From Roseivirga sp. E12 (lineage in GTDB: Bacteria > Bacteroidota > Bacteroidia > Cytophagales > Cyclobacteriaceae), in NCBI RefSeq assembly GCF_017592825.1, contig NZ_JAGFMD010000003.1, positions 62,001 to 126,000 on the forward strand: a stretch of 64,000 nucleotides of DNA. Reading direction: 5' to 3'. Below, piece by piece: positions 46,463 to 56,178 of the stretch. The notes under the pieces were generated by a model. It was not told where the DNA came from. It did no database searches and was given only the letters and a program-made list of their open reading frames with translations. Every line of letters starts with the position of its first letter. The stretch's first letter is position 1. Position numbers and translations under genes: made by a program.

Positions 46463-47686
46463 TTAGTTAAACGTAATTTTCTTTATGTCATCCCATCTGA
46501 TGTATTTCGGATCACCGTTACCAGCGAACACTAGTACACCATCATTATCTTCGTTTACATCTCTAGCATCACCTAACAATAGTTCTGTACCGTTCTTAAG
46601 CTCAACTGTAGAGTAATCATAATTTTTAGGAGAGATAGACTTGATATTGCCCATGGCGATAATGTATTCTACATCGTCATCTTTACCCTGAAGCATTTCG
46701 AAAGTATACGCTTCGTCTAAGTCGTAGATAATATCTCCACTTAAAGTTTCCCCATCGTTAGTTTCAACAGTGCCAGACAATTTTTTCATGTTAGAAAAGC
46801 TGCCGTATGAGATAGCATTTTTAGGCGCGTCTTTGAAAGTCACTTTTTTAAACTCTCTCCAAGGAATATCAACTCTACCAAAATCAGTGGTTACAATAAT
46901 GCCGCGATTTTCACCATTTACATCATTTGAACCTCTCAAGTACATTTCTCTTCCAGACTGTGTAACAATGTTGCTACCGCCTCTATCTCTTTCTATTGAA
47001 GCAAGTTTCCCGAACTCGATTTTCACATCACCATCTCTAGTGTCACCATCAAGAATGTCTTCAGAAAGTCTTTCATCGTGGTCCCACTGAATAAAGCCAG
47101 TGTACTCACCGCCATAGAATTCAACAGTTCCGTAAAGTGGATCACCCATTTTTTCTCTTAGGTTGCCAGGAGTTTCCATGAATTCGATCATTTCGACTCT
47201 ACTCCACCTGAAAGAGGTTTTTCCTAGTTCGTCATCCATGATGTGGATTTCTGTGTTAAAATCGTTAGAGCCATCTTCTATATAGACTGTCTCACCGTTT
47301 CTAAGCGTCAGCTTAACTTCAGACCTTCTTTGAATCTCCAGCTTGGCGATATCACCAAAGCGTGCTTGAAACTCATGCGTTGTTTCGTAATCACTGTTCC
47401 AACTGATGTTCCATCCGTTCCAACGGTTACCTCTTCTTCTGTCATCCCTAAGGTCGTTACGTTCGTCACGGCTTAGGTAGCGATAGTTTTCATTGTCTTC
47501 TTTGTTGCCATTGAATATATCCGTCCAAATGGCTTCTTCTTTGCCCCAGCGAATTTGGCCCGTATAAGAATCGCCATCAATGGTAGTAAGCTTACCATAA
47601 ATCAAAGCTTCTTCTTGTGCATTTACTGTGAAAGAGCTGATTAAGGCTAAAGTGGCGATCAAAGTGGTTTTCAATTTTGAGTTCAT
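46463..47686 (-). CDS. Exported repeat protein of unknown function, paralogue A
   Basis: A 407-residue protein with a signal peptide (ending VNAQ, about residue 24). The mature part is made of about three repeats, each starting 'YGKLTTIDGDSYTGQIRW' or 'YGTVEFYGGEYTGFIQWD' or 'SGTVETNDGETLSGDIIYD' and followed by an acidic 'DILDG'-type turn and an 'LRNGETVYI'/'GSNDVN' beta segment. Composition suggests beta barrels or SH3-like modules. I do not recognise a named family. A second copy of the same design lies at the other end of the adjoining LytTR locus. Confidence 0.75.
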   Translation of the reverse strand: MNSKLKTTLIATLALISSFTVNAQEEALIYGKLTTIDGDSYTGQIRWGKEEAIWTDIFNGNKEDNENYRYLSRDERNDLRDDRRRGNRWNGWNISWNSDYETTHEFQARFGDIAKLEIQRRSEVKLTLRNGETVYIEDGSNDFNTEIHIMDDELGKTSFRWSRVEMIEFMETPGNLREKMGDPLYGTVEFYGGEYTGFIQWDHDERLSEDILDGDTRDGDVKIEFGKLASIERDRGGSNIVTQSGREMYLRGSNDVNGENRGIIVTTDFGRVDIPWREFKKVTFKDAPKNAISYGSFSNMKKLSGTVETNDGETLSGDIIYDLDEAYTFEMLQGKDDDVEYIIAMGNIKSISPKNYDYSTVELKNGTELLLGDARDVNEDNDGVLVFAGNGDPKYIRWDDIKKITFN

Positions 47687-47833
47687 GACCTTTTTATGTT
47701 TTAGTTGTTGTTTCTTTTCGATGATACAAATATGTGATGACCTACTGACTCCTGAAATGAGTCTGGGTTATACTGGGGGATTTTCGAACTGAAACGGGAA
47801 GGCCTAATACCGAATCCGACTGTCTGATTCAGC

Positions 47834-48598
47834 CTATTGGTCTAGCCACTTTTTAAAAGCAGGCGTTTTTTCACTACTAACCACTATGTCCTCATCGATA
47901 TGAGGGTTAAGGCCAAGCTTAACCCTGCCTTTGAAATAAGGGTGGATATCTGTGACAGAATCAAAGTGCACGAAGAACTTTCGGTTTACCCGATAGAATT
48001 GCTTCGGGTCTAGTAGTGATTCTAACTCCTCTAGAGTAGGGTCAATAGGTAGTTTTTGGCCCTCAAAAGTCATGAGATAAGATAGTTTGTCCTGTGAGTA
48101 GAAGTAGGCAATCTTTTCAACAGGAATCGCTCTTATGCGCTGGCCGAGCTTCACCAAGAACCTCGATTTATACTCTTTAGTCGCCCCGCTGATCACCGCT
48201 CTGATTTCATCCATGTCAATCGGGGTACTAGCGCCTTGTTGCTGGGCCTTTTGCTCAAACTTATCCAGTGCATTGGATAGCTTTTCCTTTTGGATGGGTT
48301 TCAAGAGATAGTCAATACTATTTACTTCAAATGCCTTAATGGCATATTCATCGTAAGCAGTGGTGAAAATGACAGGTGTTTTGATTTCCACCTGATCAAA
48401 TATTTCAAAGCTTGATCCATCCAATAGCTGAATATCGCTTATGATGAGGTCTGGGTGTTCATTGTTTTGAAGCCAAAGCACTGCCGCTTCTACAGACTTC
48501 ATAGAAGTAAGCACATCTGCCTCAGGTTTGATGCTTTTGACCAATTGGATCAATCGATCTGAGGCCAATTTTTCATCTTCGAAAACAACTACTTTCAT
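47834..48598 (-). CDS. LytTR-family response regulator
   Basis: A 254-residue regulator: receiver with phosphoacceptor D55 in 'LIISDIQLLDG' and K in 'YLLKPIQ', then a LytTR DNA-binding domain ('AYFYSQDKLSYLMTF', 'FYRVNRKFFVHFDSV'). Its kinase stops one base before its start. It is followed after 147 bp by repeat protein A, whose promoter region it may control. Confidence 0.92.
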   Translation of the reverse strand: MKVVVFEDEKLASDRLIQLVKSIKPEADVLTSMKSVEAAVLWLQNNEHPDLIISDIQLLDGSSFEIFDQVEIKTPVIFTTAYDEYAIKAFEVNSIDYLLKPIQKEKLSNALDKFEQKAQQQGASTPIDMDEIRAVISGATKEYKSRFLVKLGQRIRAIPVEKIAYFYSQDKLSYLMTFEGQKLPIDPTLEELESLLDPKQFYRVNRKFFVHFDSVTDIHPYFKGRVKLGLNPHIDEDIVVSSEKTPAFKKWLDQ

Positions 48599-48599
48599 A

Positions 48600-49619
48600 T
48601 TACTCGCTCTCTAAGTCGATTAGAGGAATTTTGACGATAAAGTTGTCAGGGTTTTTAAATACTTGAACTTCTCTGTCTGTAAAATAAGAATATCTTTTTT
48701 GAATATTGTCAAGTCCGGTTTTACCACTGTTGCGTTTTTCCACTCGTTTTTCCTGAAGCTCATTTTTGACCGATAGATATCCATTCTGACAGGAGATATG
48801 GATTTTCAATGGCCTGATTTCCGAAATGATATTATGCTTGATGGCGTTTTCTATTAGCATCTGTAAGGTAAGCGGAGGTAGATATAAAGTATGCGATTTG
48901 CTCTCAATATCAATGAAGGTCTGAATCGTATCCTCAAACCGGATTTCCAATAGGTATAGGTATGATGCAATAAACCTAAGCTCTTCATTCAAAGTGACTA
49001 ACTCTTCCTTACTGCTTTTCAATATGTTTCTATAAACATCTGCAAACTTCTCTAGGTAGGTTTGGGACAACTCTGTGTCCACACTAATAAGCGAAGAAAG
49101 AATGTTCAGGTTGTTGAAGAGAAAATGCGGGTCCAAATGATTTTTGAGTGTTGTGAGCTCCGCTCGAATGGTTTCTTTTTGGAAGGTTTCAGAATTTACC
49201 TGTGCTGTTTTCCAGTTGCTCAAAAACTGAATACCAAAGTTGAGCGAAATAGTGGGCAATAGAATCAGTATACCCAATACGTTCATGGAAAGAATCTGAG
49301 TCACGTCAGGTGGGTCGGTAGTTAGGCCGAATTTTAGAATCAAGTAACTAATATTGATTATCAGCAGAGACAGGAATATACCAATACCCAATTGCCAATA
49401 AAACCGCCTATTACCGTATTCCAGCCAGGGTAATTTCTTATCAAGCCTCCTTGTCAAAAAGTGATTAGAAACCCAAACAAGGGCAAGTGTGATGACTAAC
49501 CAACCTGCAGTTAGGTAAAGCTCTTTGTCCGCATTCGTCAGATAAAGCGTCAAAAAAACAGCCCCGACCAATACGAGGCTTATGGTAAGTTGTATCTTAA
49601 ACTTCTTGGAAAGTGCCAC
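48600..49619 (-). CDS. LytS-type sensor histidine kinase
   Basis: A 339-residue membrane kinase with four TM helices in the first 130 residues and a His_kinase domain whose motif is 'NHLDPHFLFNNLNILSSL' (near 157-174), then a GHKL ATPase ('LPPLTLQMLIENAIKHN', 'GLDNIQKRYSYF'). It starts 9 bp after repeat protein B, so B, kinase and regulator form one operon. B may be the sensed partner or a target. Confidence 0.92.
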   Translation of the reverse strand: MALSKKFKIQLTISLVLVGAVFLTLYLTNADKELYLTAGWLVITLALVWVSNHFLTRRLDKKLPWLEYGNRRFYWQLGIGIFLSLLIINISYLILKFGLTTDPPDVTQILSMNVLGILILLPTISLNFGIQFLSNWKTAQVNSETFQKETIRAELTTLKNHLDPHFLFNNLNILSSLISVDTELSQTYLEKFADVYRNILKSSKEELVTLNEELRFIASYLYLLEIRFEDTIQTFIDIESKSHTLYLPPLTLQMLIENAIKHNIISEIRPLKIHISCQNGYLSVKNELQEKRVEKRNSGKTGLDNIQKRYSYFTDREVQVFKNPDNFIVKIPLIDLESE

Positions 49620-49628
49620 TGCTACAAT

Positions 49629-50894
49629 TTAATCAAAAATGATCTCATCGATCTTTGACCATCTGATATATTCTGGGTCTCCAGATTTGGAAACAAAGAC
49701 AAGCACCCCGGCATTATCGCTACTCACATCACGATGATCTCCTAGTAATAGTCTTTCACCGTTTTTCATCTCTACCATAGAGTAGTTAGAGTTTTTTGGA
49801 ATGATGCTTTTGATGTTTCTGAACGGTATTTGGTATTCTACTCTGTCATCATTGGCATCTAGGATTTCGAACTCCCAGGCTTCGTCTAAGTCGAAAGCTA
49901 CAAGGCCCTTAAACTCATCTCCGTCAATGGTGACCACGGTGGCATTAATTCCTTTTGAAACAGGAAAATCATTATAGTCCATGCTTGTGCTTTCGTCATC
50001 ATCTATCTCTAAATCGACAAAATCACGCCAGCCCACTTTTACTAGGCCATAATCTGGGTCGTAGACAACCACGCCTCTGTTTTCTTGATTCACGTCATTA
50101 CTGCCAGTTAGGAAAAGTGTTCTACCAGAACGGAGCGTTAGGTCAACGCCATTTCTGTTTTTTGCAATTTTCTGAATACTTCGAAACGGTATCTTTTTAT
50201 CGCCATCGCGATCTTTGCCGTCAAGAATATCCGTCATAAGCCTCTCATCATTATCCCAAGCGATGAGACCCTTGAAGGTTCCTTTTCTTCCTGCATCGAC
50301 AACGCCATAAATAGGCTTGCCGAAAATTTCGTCAAAACCATCAGGCGCAGCCATAAATTCCACTTTATCAATCCTGCTCCAAGACAACTTAATCTCTCCA
50401 AGCTCAAAATCCATTACTACGATGGTTGCTCCAAAGTCTTCACTATTACTACCTGTGATTTCGAGAGCCACATTGTTCTTTAAGGTAACCTTGGCCCGGT
50501 CTCTTCTTAGCGGTTCAATAGATTTGATATCTCCGAACCGGGCTTTGAATTCGTGTTGTGTTCTAGAGAATTTGTCTTCCCATATACTGAGCACACCTAA
50601 ATCAAGAGATAACCATGAATCACTCTCTTCCCTGCCACTAAGTTCTTTGATTTCTGACTTCGAGAGGAAGCTCATGAAGTCATTAGATGTCTTTGTACCG
50701 TTAAAAAGTTCTACCCAGAATAACTCCGCCTTTTGCGAATTACTCCCGCCCCATCTTATTGCTCCGGTATATTTATCCCCACTTACGGTTGTTACTTTAC
50801 CATATATGGCTACATTTTTTTGGGCCTTGGATTCATTGGCAATGATTAACAAGCCTATGCCTATTCCTACAAACAGCAATATCCGTCTTATCAT
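49629..50894 (-). CDS. Exported repeat protein of unknown function, paralogue B
   Basis: A 421-residue paralogue of protein A: signal peptide (about 1-25, ending SKAQ) and the same repeated units ('YGKVTTVSGDKYTGAIRW', 'YGVVDAGRKGTFKGLIAWD', 'NATVVTIDGDEFKGLVAFD'), ending in the same 'GDPEYIRWSKIDEIIF' tail. The frame extends back to 50987, but the -7 box at 50929-50936 and the signal peptide favour ATG at 50894. It heads the B-kinase-regulator operon. Confidence 0.75.
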   Translation of the reverse strand: MIRRILLFVGIGIGLLIIANESKAQKNVAIYGKVTTVSGDKYTGAIRWGGSNSQKAELFWVELFNGTKTSNDFMSFLSKSEIKELSGREESDSWLSLDLGVLSIWEDKFSRTQHEFKARFGDIKSIEPLRRDRAKVTLKNNVALEITGSNSEDFGATIVVMDFELGEIKLSWSRIDKVEFMAAPDGFDEIFGKPIYGVVDAGRKGTFKGLIAWDNDERLMTDILDGKDRDGDKKIPFRSIQKIAKNRNGVDLTLRSGRTLFLTGSNDVNQENRGVVVYDPDYGLVKVGWRDFVDLEIDDDESTSMDYNDFPVSKGINATVVTIDGDEFKGLVAFDLDEAWEFEILDANDDRVEYQIPFRNIKSIIPKNSNYSMVEMKNGERLLLGDHRDVSSDNAGVLVFVSKSGDPEYIRWSKIDEIIFD

Positions 50895-50928
50895 GGTTTG
50901 ACTTATTTGATTCTGTTTTTGCATACTA

Positions 50929-50936
50929 CAAACGTA
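50929..50936 (-). promoter_or_regulatory. Bacteroidota -7 box for the paralogue B / LytS / LytTR operon
   Basis: On the - strand TACGTTTG is a perfect TAnnTTTG match, 34 bp before the chosen ATG. It argues against the upstream start at 50987. Confidence 0.6.
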
Positions 50937-51024
50937 GCAGCAGAGTTGTCTAATTTGAAGCGGATCAGGCCAGACTAGGGCTTTCATATTTCTGAATCGG
51001 GAAAATTAACGACTGAGTTTTTAG

Positions 51025-52107
51025 TTAATCAGGAAAGGCACTTGCGTCAATTCCAGGGATAATGCGCAAAGCATTCTTATAGTATATGCTTTTCAGTACC
51101 TCATCCGATAGGCCCAAGCCATACATTCTCCAGAAAGCATGATATCGCTTGTAATACGGAAAGTACTCGTCTTCTGACTCCAACACTCTAAAGTAAGTCG
51201 GGTATTCATCAGGGTTGTATGCGTCCTTGCCAAAGAGTACGCGTGTTTGATACTTTTCTAAAAACGCCTTCGCAAACCTTGGCTGCCTACCCAGCTCAGC
51301 AATTACTGCACCGATCTCTACCATCATATTTGGCATCTCGTCTAGTAACTCAGCCAAATGGTTAAGATCATTGGCATACCAGCCCATGTGAGCAGCGATA
51401 AAGGTAGTATTGGAGTGCTTTTTAAATACATTATGCTGCTCCTCTATCATGGTAGTCCAGGGAGCAGGGTCGTCATTTTCTCTTTTGCGCCTTGGGCGAG
51501 TCTTTAATTCAAGCCAGCGTTCATTGTTGGCATCAAAAGGCTCCCAAAACTGCTTGGGATCGGCTGTATGAATTAAAACGGGTATTCCAAGTTCCCCACA
51601 TTTAGCCCATAATGGATCTAATCGAGCGTCATCTACGGCCACACGGTTGCCATCTTTATCTTTAACAGAAAAACCGAGGCTCTTGAAGATCTTTAGTCCT
51701 CTAGCGCCCTGATTGTAGTCTCTTTCTAACTGAGCGGCAGCTCTCGGCCCCCAGTCATCGTCAATATTATTGAAATTGGCATTTGCGAAAATGATGAATC
51801 GTTGAGGTTGGTTGTCTTTAATGTTTTTGATGGCATCTACCACAGCTTTTCCGCTACCACCAGATAGGTTGACCATAAGCCCCATATTGAGGCCATCCAT
51901 TTCAGAAGCAAGTTTATTAAGGTCTCGCTCTCCCATACGCCACTGATGACTATGGACATCTATAAATGGGAATTTGGCGTTTGAAATCGGGTTTTCAGGA
52001 ACTACTAGTGTTGATGGCGGATCATATTCTTCAAAAGTGATTTGAGCCATCAGTGATTGCTGGGCAATCAAGAAACAGCCGATAATTAATAGATGGTGTC
52101 TTTTCAT
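51025..52107 (-). CDS. Exported amidohydrolase-family metal-dependent hydrolase
   Basis: A 360-residue TIM-barrel protein with a signal peptide (ending LMAQ). The family motifs are 'FIDVHSHQW' near residue 35, 'IPVLIHTADP', 'FIAAHMGWYA' and 'VLFGKDAYNP', giving His, His, His and Asp ligands. This is the Amidohydro_2 (ACMSD-like) subfamily, in which products are C-C or amide cleavage; the substrate is unknown. ATG at 52107 is chosen for the signal peptide; the frame runs to 52149. Confidence 0.85.
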   Translation of the reverse strand: MKRHHLLIIGCFLIAQQSLMAQITFEEYDPPSTLVVPENPISNAKFPFIDVHSHQWRMGERDLNKLASEMDGLNMGLMVNLSGGSGKAVVDAIKNIKDNQPQRFIIFANANFNNIDDDWGPRAAAQLERDYNQGARGLKIFKSLGFSVKDKDGNRVAVDDARLDPLWAKCGELGIPVLIHTADPKQFWEPFDANNERWLELKTRPRRKRENDDPAPWTTMIEEQHNVFKKHSNTTFIAAHMGWYANDLNHLAELLDEMPNMMVEIGAVIAELGRQPRFAKAFLEKYQTRVLFGKDAYNPDEYPTYFRVLESEDEYFPYYKRYHAFWRMYGLGLSDEVLKSIYYKNALRIIPGIDASAFPD

Positions 52108-52202
52108 AATCAGTAGCGTTTGAGGAATTAATCGTATTTGATTCCACAATGTTTTTTAAGCGGGATTAAGGATGTAATTTATTCGACCAAAAGCATTTAA
52201 AC

Positions 52203-52961
52203 ATGGAGATTTCTTTAAAAGGAAAAGTAGTCTTGGTTACTGGAGGCTCTCGAGGAATTGGGAAAGCGATCTGTGAGGGCCTGGCAGGAGCCAATGCCAC
52301 CGTTGCAGTTCATTATAACTCAAGTCAAGAAATTGCCGAAGCCTTATGCCAGAGCCTTGGGAATGGAGCTAAGCCGTTTCAAGCAAGCTTGGAACAAGCC
52401 TCATCAACTATATCATTGTTTGAACAAGTAATTAATCATTACGGAAGAATAGACGTGCTGATAAATAATGCGGGAATAGCTATATCATCTGATATTGGAG
52501 TGGACGATACAGATTGGTTGGCTGATTGGGAGAAAACTTTTGCCGTGAATACACGTGCCACAGGCTTATTGTGTAAAAAGGCCATAGAACACTTCGGCCC
52601 CAATGGAGGAGGCAGAATAATAAATATTTCCTCGCGTGCTGCCTTTAGGGGAGATACTATGGACTATCTGGCCTATGGGGCCTCAAAGGGAGCGATACCA
52701 TCATTGACCAGATCTATAGCACGTCATTGTGGAAAACAGAATATAAAGGCATTCAATATTGCGCCAGGTTTTGTGCGAACGGATATGGCCCAAGATTTTA
52801 TGGATCAATATGGTGAGTCTTTTGCATTAGATGATATAGCTCTTACTGAATTGACAGAACCTAAGAACCTAGCACCTATGGTTGTGTTATTGGCTAGCGG
52901 CTTGGCAGACCATGCCACCGGTACTACTATTGATATTAACGCAGGGAGCTATGTGCACTAG
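52203..52961 (+). CDS. Short-chain dehydrogenase/reductase (FabG-like)
   Basis: A 252-residue NAD(P)-dependent oxidoreductase. Classical SDR motifs: TGGSRGIG (14-21), 'NNAG' near 89, catalytic Ser in 'NISSRAA' and Y-x3-K as 'YGASKGA'. Many such proteins are 3-oxoacyl-ACP reductases, others act on sugars or alcohols; the substrate is not visible. Its stop interlocks with that of the convergent kinase gene. Confidence 0.9.
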   Translation: MEISLKGKVVLVTGGSRGIGKAICEGLAGANATVAVHYNSSQEIAEALCQSLGNGAKPFQASLEQASSTISLFEQVINHYGRIDVLINNAGIAISSDIGVDDTDWLADWEKTFAVNTRATGLLCKKAIEHFGPNGGGRIINISSRAAFRGDTMDYLAYGASKGAIPSLTRSIARHCGKQNIKAFNIAPGFVRTDMAQDFMDQYGESFALDDIALTELTEPKNLAPMVVLLASGLADHATGTTIDINAGSYVH

Positions 52962-54280
52962 ATGGGTATAGTGACAGTTGCGGTGAAGATGCCATCTTCA
53001 TCTGTACTCTTAAAATTGAACCCTTGCTTTTCTGCCAGTTTTCCACAAATCCAAAGACCTAGTTTATTGCCGCTATTTCTTTGCTTCTTGAAGTCTACTT
53101 GATTTATAATAGTAAGCTCTATTGATTCGTTAAGGACATTTTGACTAATTCCAATGGGTTTTGAGTTGCTGCCGTACATAGCGGCATTTTGAATCAAATT
53201 GACAAGTATACTTTCCATTTTGGACTTGTCACCATTGACTTCAGCTTTTGAGAGTGGGCCTATGTTTAAACTGATGTCGAATGCATTTTCAGCAATCAGG
53301 GGGTTCATTTTTTCTAGAACATCGTAGAGGAGGTCATCTAAGCGAAATTGTGTTTTGTGAATAGTTAGAGTATCGGCCTTGAGTTGACTCATTAGGAGGA
53401 AGTCCTCAACCAAGTGACTAAGCCTGATGACTTCATTTCTAAAACTCTCAAAGGACTTTTTATCTGATTTGAGATCAGCATCAGCTATCTTCAAATCAAG
53501 TTCAGAGAGCATATTGGCCAATGGGGTTCTCAACTCGTGAGATGCAGAGGCAAAAAACTGCCCTTGATCTTTAATAGATGTCTCTATCCTCTCAATCATT
53601 TCATTTATAGTTTTAGATAGGTCTGTTAACTCATCGTGAGCACCTGAGACAGGGAGTCGATCCATTGTTTCGGAGGCCTTTATACCCTGAGCTTTTGATA
53701 TGAGGGATTTAATGGGCTTAAGCACAAGACCAGATATAAGAATTACTGTAACGCAGGCTATTAGGGCTGCAATGAGGTAATTGTAGAGTAGAGACTTTTT
53801 AATGGACTCAATCTGAGCATATAATGCTACATTTTTTGATGCGGCCACAAGGTTTGTTTTGGATAAGTGATCGGCAGAGGAATATCTCTCAATTATGCAG
53901 AAGGTGAAGTCATCAATTTCCAGCACTGCTGGTGGTTCTAGGTTACTGACGTATGATTCTGGAAGAAGAAGGTTGACGCTCTGCTGAAAGCTCGAGGGAA
54001 AATTACCTCTATCAGATGTCATATGGCTCTCATCAAGGGAGCTGTTCCAAACTTGATACGCGTATACGTCTTGATTTAGGGTAGGGACACTATCGCTGGT
54101 GATCTGATCCAGAATTCTTTGTGTCTGCACAGTGAGCTTTTCATGGTGAGCCGTGACAAGGCTTTTTCTTACCGTTTGAAAGGAGTTTACATTAAAAATG
54201 GTCGTGATGACCATAAATACCACAAAGAATGATGCAGCAATTTTGAATTGAATGCTTCGAAAGAACTTCAAATACCTCAA
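52958..54280 (-). CDS. HAMP-containing sensor histidine kinase
   Basis: A 440-residue kinase: TM1 (about 12-32), a periplasmic sensor (about 35-160), TM2 (about 170-190), HAMP linker, HisKA domain with 'SASHELRTPLANML' and HATPase domain ('NLIQNAAMYGS', 'GNKLGLWICGKLAEK'). The last ATP-binding box is slightly divergent. It overlaps the response regulator gene upstream by 4 bp. Confidence 0.92.
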   Translation of the reverse strand: MRYLKFFRSIQFKIAASFFVVFMVITTIFNVNSFQTVRKSLVTAHHEKLTVQTQRILDQITSDSVPTLNQDVYAYQVWNSSLDESHMTSDRGNFPSSFQQSVNLLLPESYVSNLEPPAVLEIDDFTFCIIERYSSADHLSKTNLVAASKNVALYAQIESIKKSLLYNYLIAALIACVTVILISGLVLKPIKSLISKAQGIKASETMDRLPVSGAHDELTDLSKTINEMIERIETSIKDQGQFFASASHELRTPLANMLSELDLKIADADLKSDKKSFESFRNEVIRLSHLVEDFLLMSQLKADTLTIHKTQFRLDDLLYDVLEKMNPLIAENAFDISLNIGPLSKAEVNGDKSKMESILVNLIQNAAMYGSNSKPIGISQNVLNESIELTIINQVDFKKQRNSGNKLGLWICGKLAEKQGFNFKSTDEDGIFTATVTIPI

Positions 54281-54960
54281 TTTTTTATTAATTCTCCTGC
54301 GATTAAATATCCTTCACCAACCTTTGTTTCAATAAGCTTTCGATCAAATGCTTGGTCGATCTTTTTTCTGAGCTGATGCATATGCACCTCAATAACGTTG
54401 GTACCCATGTCGAAATTTATCTTCCAGATTTTTTCCGTTATCTCAGCTTTGGAGATAGGTCTATTCGTATTATTTAATAGTAACTCAAGTATTGAAAATT
54501 CTCTTTTGCTTAATTCTATGCTGTCGCCAGCCCGAGACACTTCACGTTTAATTAAGTCCATTTCAAGATCTTCTATCCTTAAGAGTGAAACTCTGTCTGA
54601 CCCAAATTTTCTTTGAACATTTCTGATACGTGCTTTCAGTTCCTCGAAGTCAAAAGGTTTTTTGACATAGTCTACCGCTCCCAGATCAAGCCCTTTAATA
54701 ACGTGCTCACTTTCGGCTAGTGCACTCATAAAGATTACTGGAGTGTCAATTTCCGAACTTCGAAGCTCTTTTAGCAGGTCAAAACCATTCTTATCGGGAA
54801 GCATAATATCCAGTAAAATTAAATCGAATTTTTCGGCTGTCACCTGAGCTATTCCTTCAAACGCATTTGAGGCCACACTGATAGAATGTCCGGCTTTTTC
54901 TAATCCGTTTTTTACCAAGACGGCTAGCTTTGCTTCGTCTTCAATAAGCAATATCCTCAT
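54277..54960 (-). CDS. OmpR/PhoB-family response regulator
   Basis: A 227-residue regulator: receiver with E7-D8, phosphoacceptor D51 in 'LILLDIMLPD' and K in 'YVKKPFDF', then a winged-helix domain (about 130-225, 'LSKREFSILELLLNN', 'VIEVHMHQLRKKID'). Cognate of the HAMP kinase that follows it. It is divergent from tag. Confidence 0.93.
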   Translation of the reverse strand: MRILLIEDEAKLAVLVKNGLEKAGHSISVASNAFEGIAQVTAEKFDLILLDIMLPDKNGFDLLKELRSSEIDTPVIFMSALAESEHVIKGLDLGAVDYVKKPFDFEELKARIRNVQRKFGSDRVSLLRIEDLEMDLIKREVSRAGDSIELSKREFSILELLLNNTNRPISKAEITEKIWKINFDMGTNVIEVHMHQLRKKIDQAFDRKLIETKVGEGYLIAGELIKN

Positions 54961-55049
54961 CAGAGCATTTCGAATGGTTTCTAATCAAACTTAAGAATCA
55001 AGAACCGAAATTAGCCTTACTAAAGATTAATGTTTCTTAATTTGAAGGC

Positions 55050-55613
55050 ATGAAAACAAGATGTAGCTGGTGCGAAGGTTCTTTTGAAGATTATATCAAA
55101 TATCATGACGAGGAATGGGGTGTTCCTGTCCATGATGATAGAATCCATTTTGAGTTTTTAATTCTTGAAGGGGCACAAGCAGGCTTGAATTGGTCGACAA
55201 TTTTAAAGAAGAGAGCAGGTTATCGAAGGGTGTTTTCGGGTTTTGACCCAGAGATAGTGGCCAATTACAGCGAGGCAGAAATGGAGCAAATACTATTGGA
55301 CTCAGCGATTATTAGAAATCGACTTAAGGTAAAAAGTGCTGTGACCAATGCGCAGAACTTTCTTAAGGTTCAAGAAGAGTTTGGCTCTTTCGACAAATAC
55401 ATTTGGTCATTCGTTGATGGTAAGCCCATTGTGAACCAATGGGAGTCAATGGCTGAGGTTCCGGCAACAACAGCAGAATCTGATAAAATGAGTAAAGACC
55501 TAGAGAAAAGGGGCTTTAAGTTTGTCGGGAGTACCATAATGTATGCCTATATGCAGGCCTGTGGTCTAGTCAATGATCATGTCAAAGACTGTTTCCGGTA
55601 TAAGGAGGTCTAA
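55050..55613 (+). CDS. tag: DNA-3-methyladenine glycosylase I
   Basis: A 187-residue base-excision repair enzyme that removes 3-methyladenine. The N-terminal 'RCSWCEG' and 'YHDEEWGVPVHDD' segments with the zinc-binding Cys and His, and 'LILEGAQAGLNWSTILKKR', are diagnostic; the second zinc pair is near the end ('GLVNDHVKDCF'). Full length. Its stop interlocks with the convergent lipoprotein gene by 4 bp. Confidence 0.95.
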   Translation: MKTRCSWCEGSFEDYIKYHDEEWGVPVHDDRIHFEFLILEGAQAGLNWSTILKKRAGYRRVFSGFDPEIVANYSEAEMEQILLDSAIIRNRLKVKSAVTNAQNFLKVQEEFGSFDKYIWSFVDGKPIVNQWESMAEVPATTAESDKMSKDLEKRGFKFVGSTIMYAYMQACGLVNDHVKDCFRYKEV

Positions 55614-56098
55614 TTTTTTATGCTTAATACCACCTTCTTACGGGGAATTTCGATTGCCCACATGCCCACCATCACCGTATCTGAATACATGGGTGTAGTG
55701 TAGTAAAGCATTCTGCCATCATCTAGTTTTTGAACATTAGGTTCAGACCTTAAATCATTTTCTCGGTTGTACCGATAAGCTTCAAAAACCTGGAGTGGTT
55801 TGCCGCTAAGGTCTCCTGGATCATCGAAGAAGTATCTATGTTTTTGATAGACAGAATCAGTACCAAAGTCAGTGTTAATTACGTGGGTTTCAGTATTAGG
55901 CTGAGGAATAACATCAATGGAAAAGTCTTTTGAGATTATGTTACCAATTTCCATTGCCCTCTCAATGATCTCTGCCTCAGAAACCACTTTGATCTCGCGG
56001 TCTTCCATTTCTTCACGTGCTTGAGTGGTATCTATCTTTTGGTCTCCACATGAAATGGTGATGAGTGGAAGTACAATAAGAATCAACAGCTTTTTCAT
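55610..56098 (-). CDS. Lipoprotein of unknown function (DUF3365-like)
   Basis: A 162-residue lipoprotein (lipobox 'ITISCGDQ', Cys 17). The mature part has 'IIERAMEIGNIISKDF' and ends 'MVGMWAIEIPRKKV', recalling haem-type DUF3365/Tll0287-like sensor domains, but the CxxCH motif of some relatives is absent, so the assignment is weak. It has its own promoter box at 56123-56130. Confidence 0.6.
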   Translation of the reverse strand: MKKLLILIVLPLITISCGDQKIDTTQAREEMEDREIKVVSEAEIIERAMEIGNIISKDFSIDVIPQPNTETHVINTDFGTDSVYQKHRYFFDDPGDLSGKPLQVFEAYRYNRENDLRSEPNVQKLDDGRMLYYTTPMYSDTVMVGMWAIEIPRKKVVLSIKN

Positions 56099-56122
56099 TC
56101 TTCGTTTTTATGGAATGGTATA

Positions 56123-56130
56123 CAAATGTA
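56123..56130 (-). promoter_or_regulatory. Bacteroidota -7 box for the lipoprotein gene
   Basis: On the - strand TACATTTG matches TAnnTTTG exactly, 25 bp before the start codon at 56098. It is identical to the mfd box. Confidence 0.55.
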
Positions 56131-56151
56131 TAAGGGATTGCTATTGTTTTT

Positions 56152-56159
56152 TAATTTTG
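56152..56159 (+). promoter_or_regulatory. Bacteroidota -7 box for prfA
   Basis: TAATTTTG matches TAnnTTTG exactly, 19 bp before the prfA ATG. No convincing -33 element was seen. Confidence 0.5.
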
Positions 56160-56178
56160 GAGACTAAACCGATTCGGA

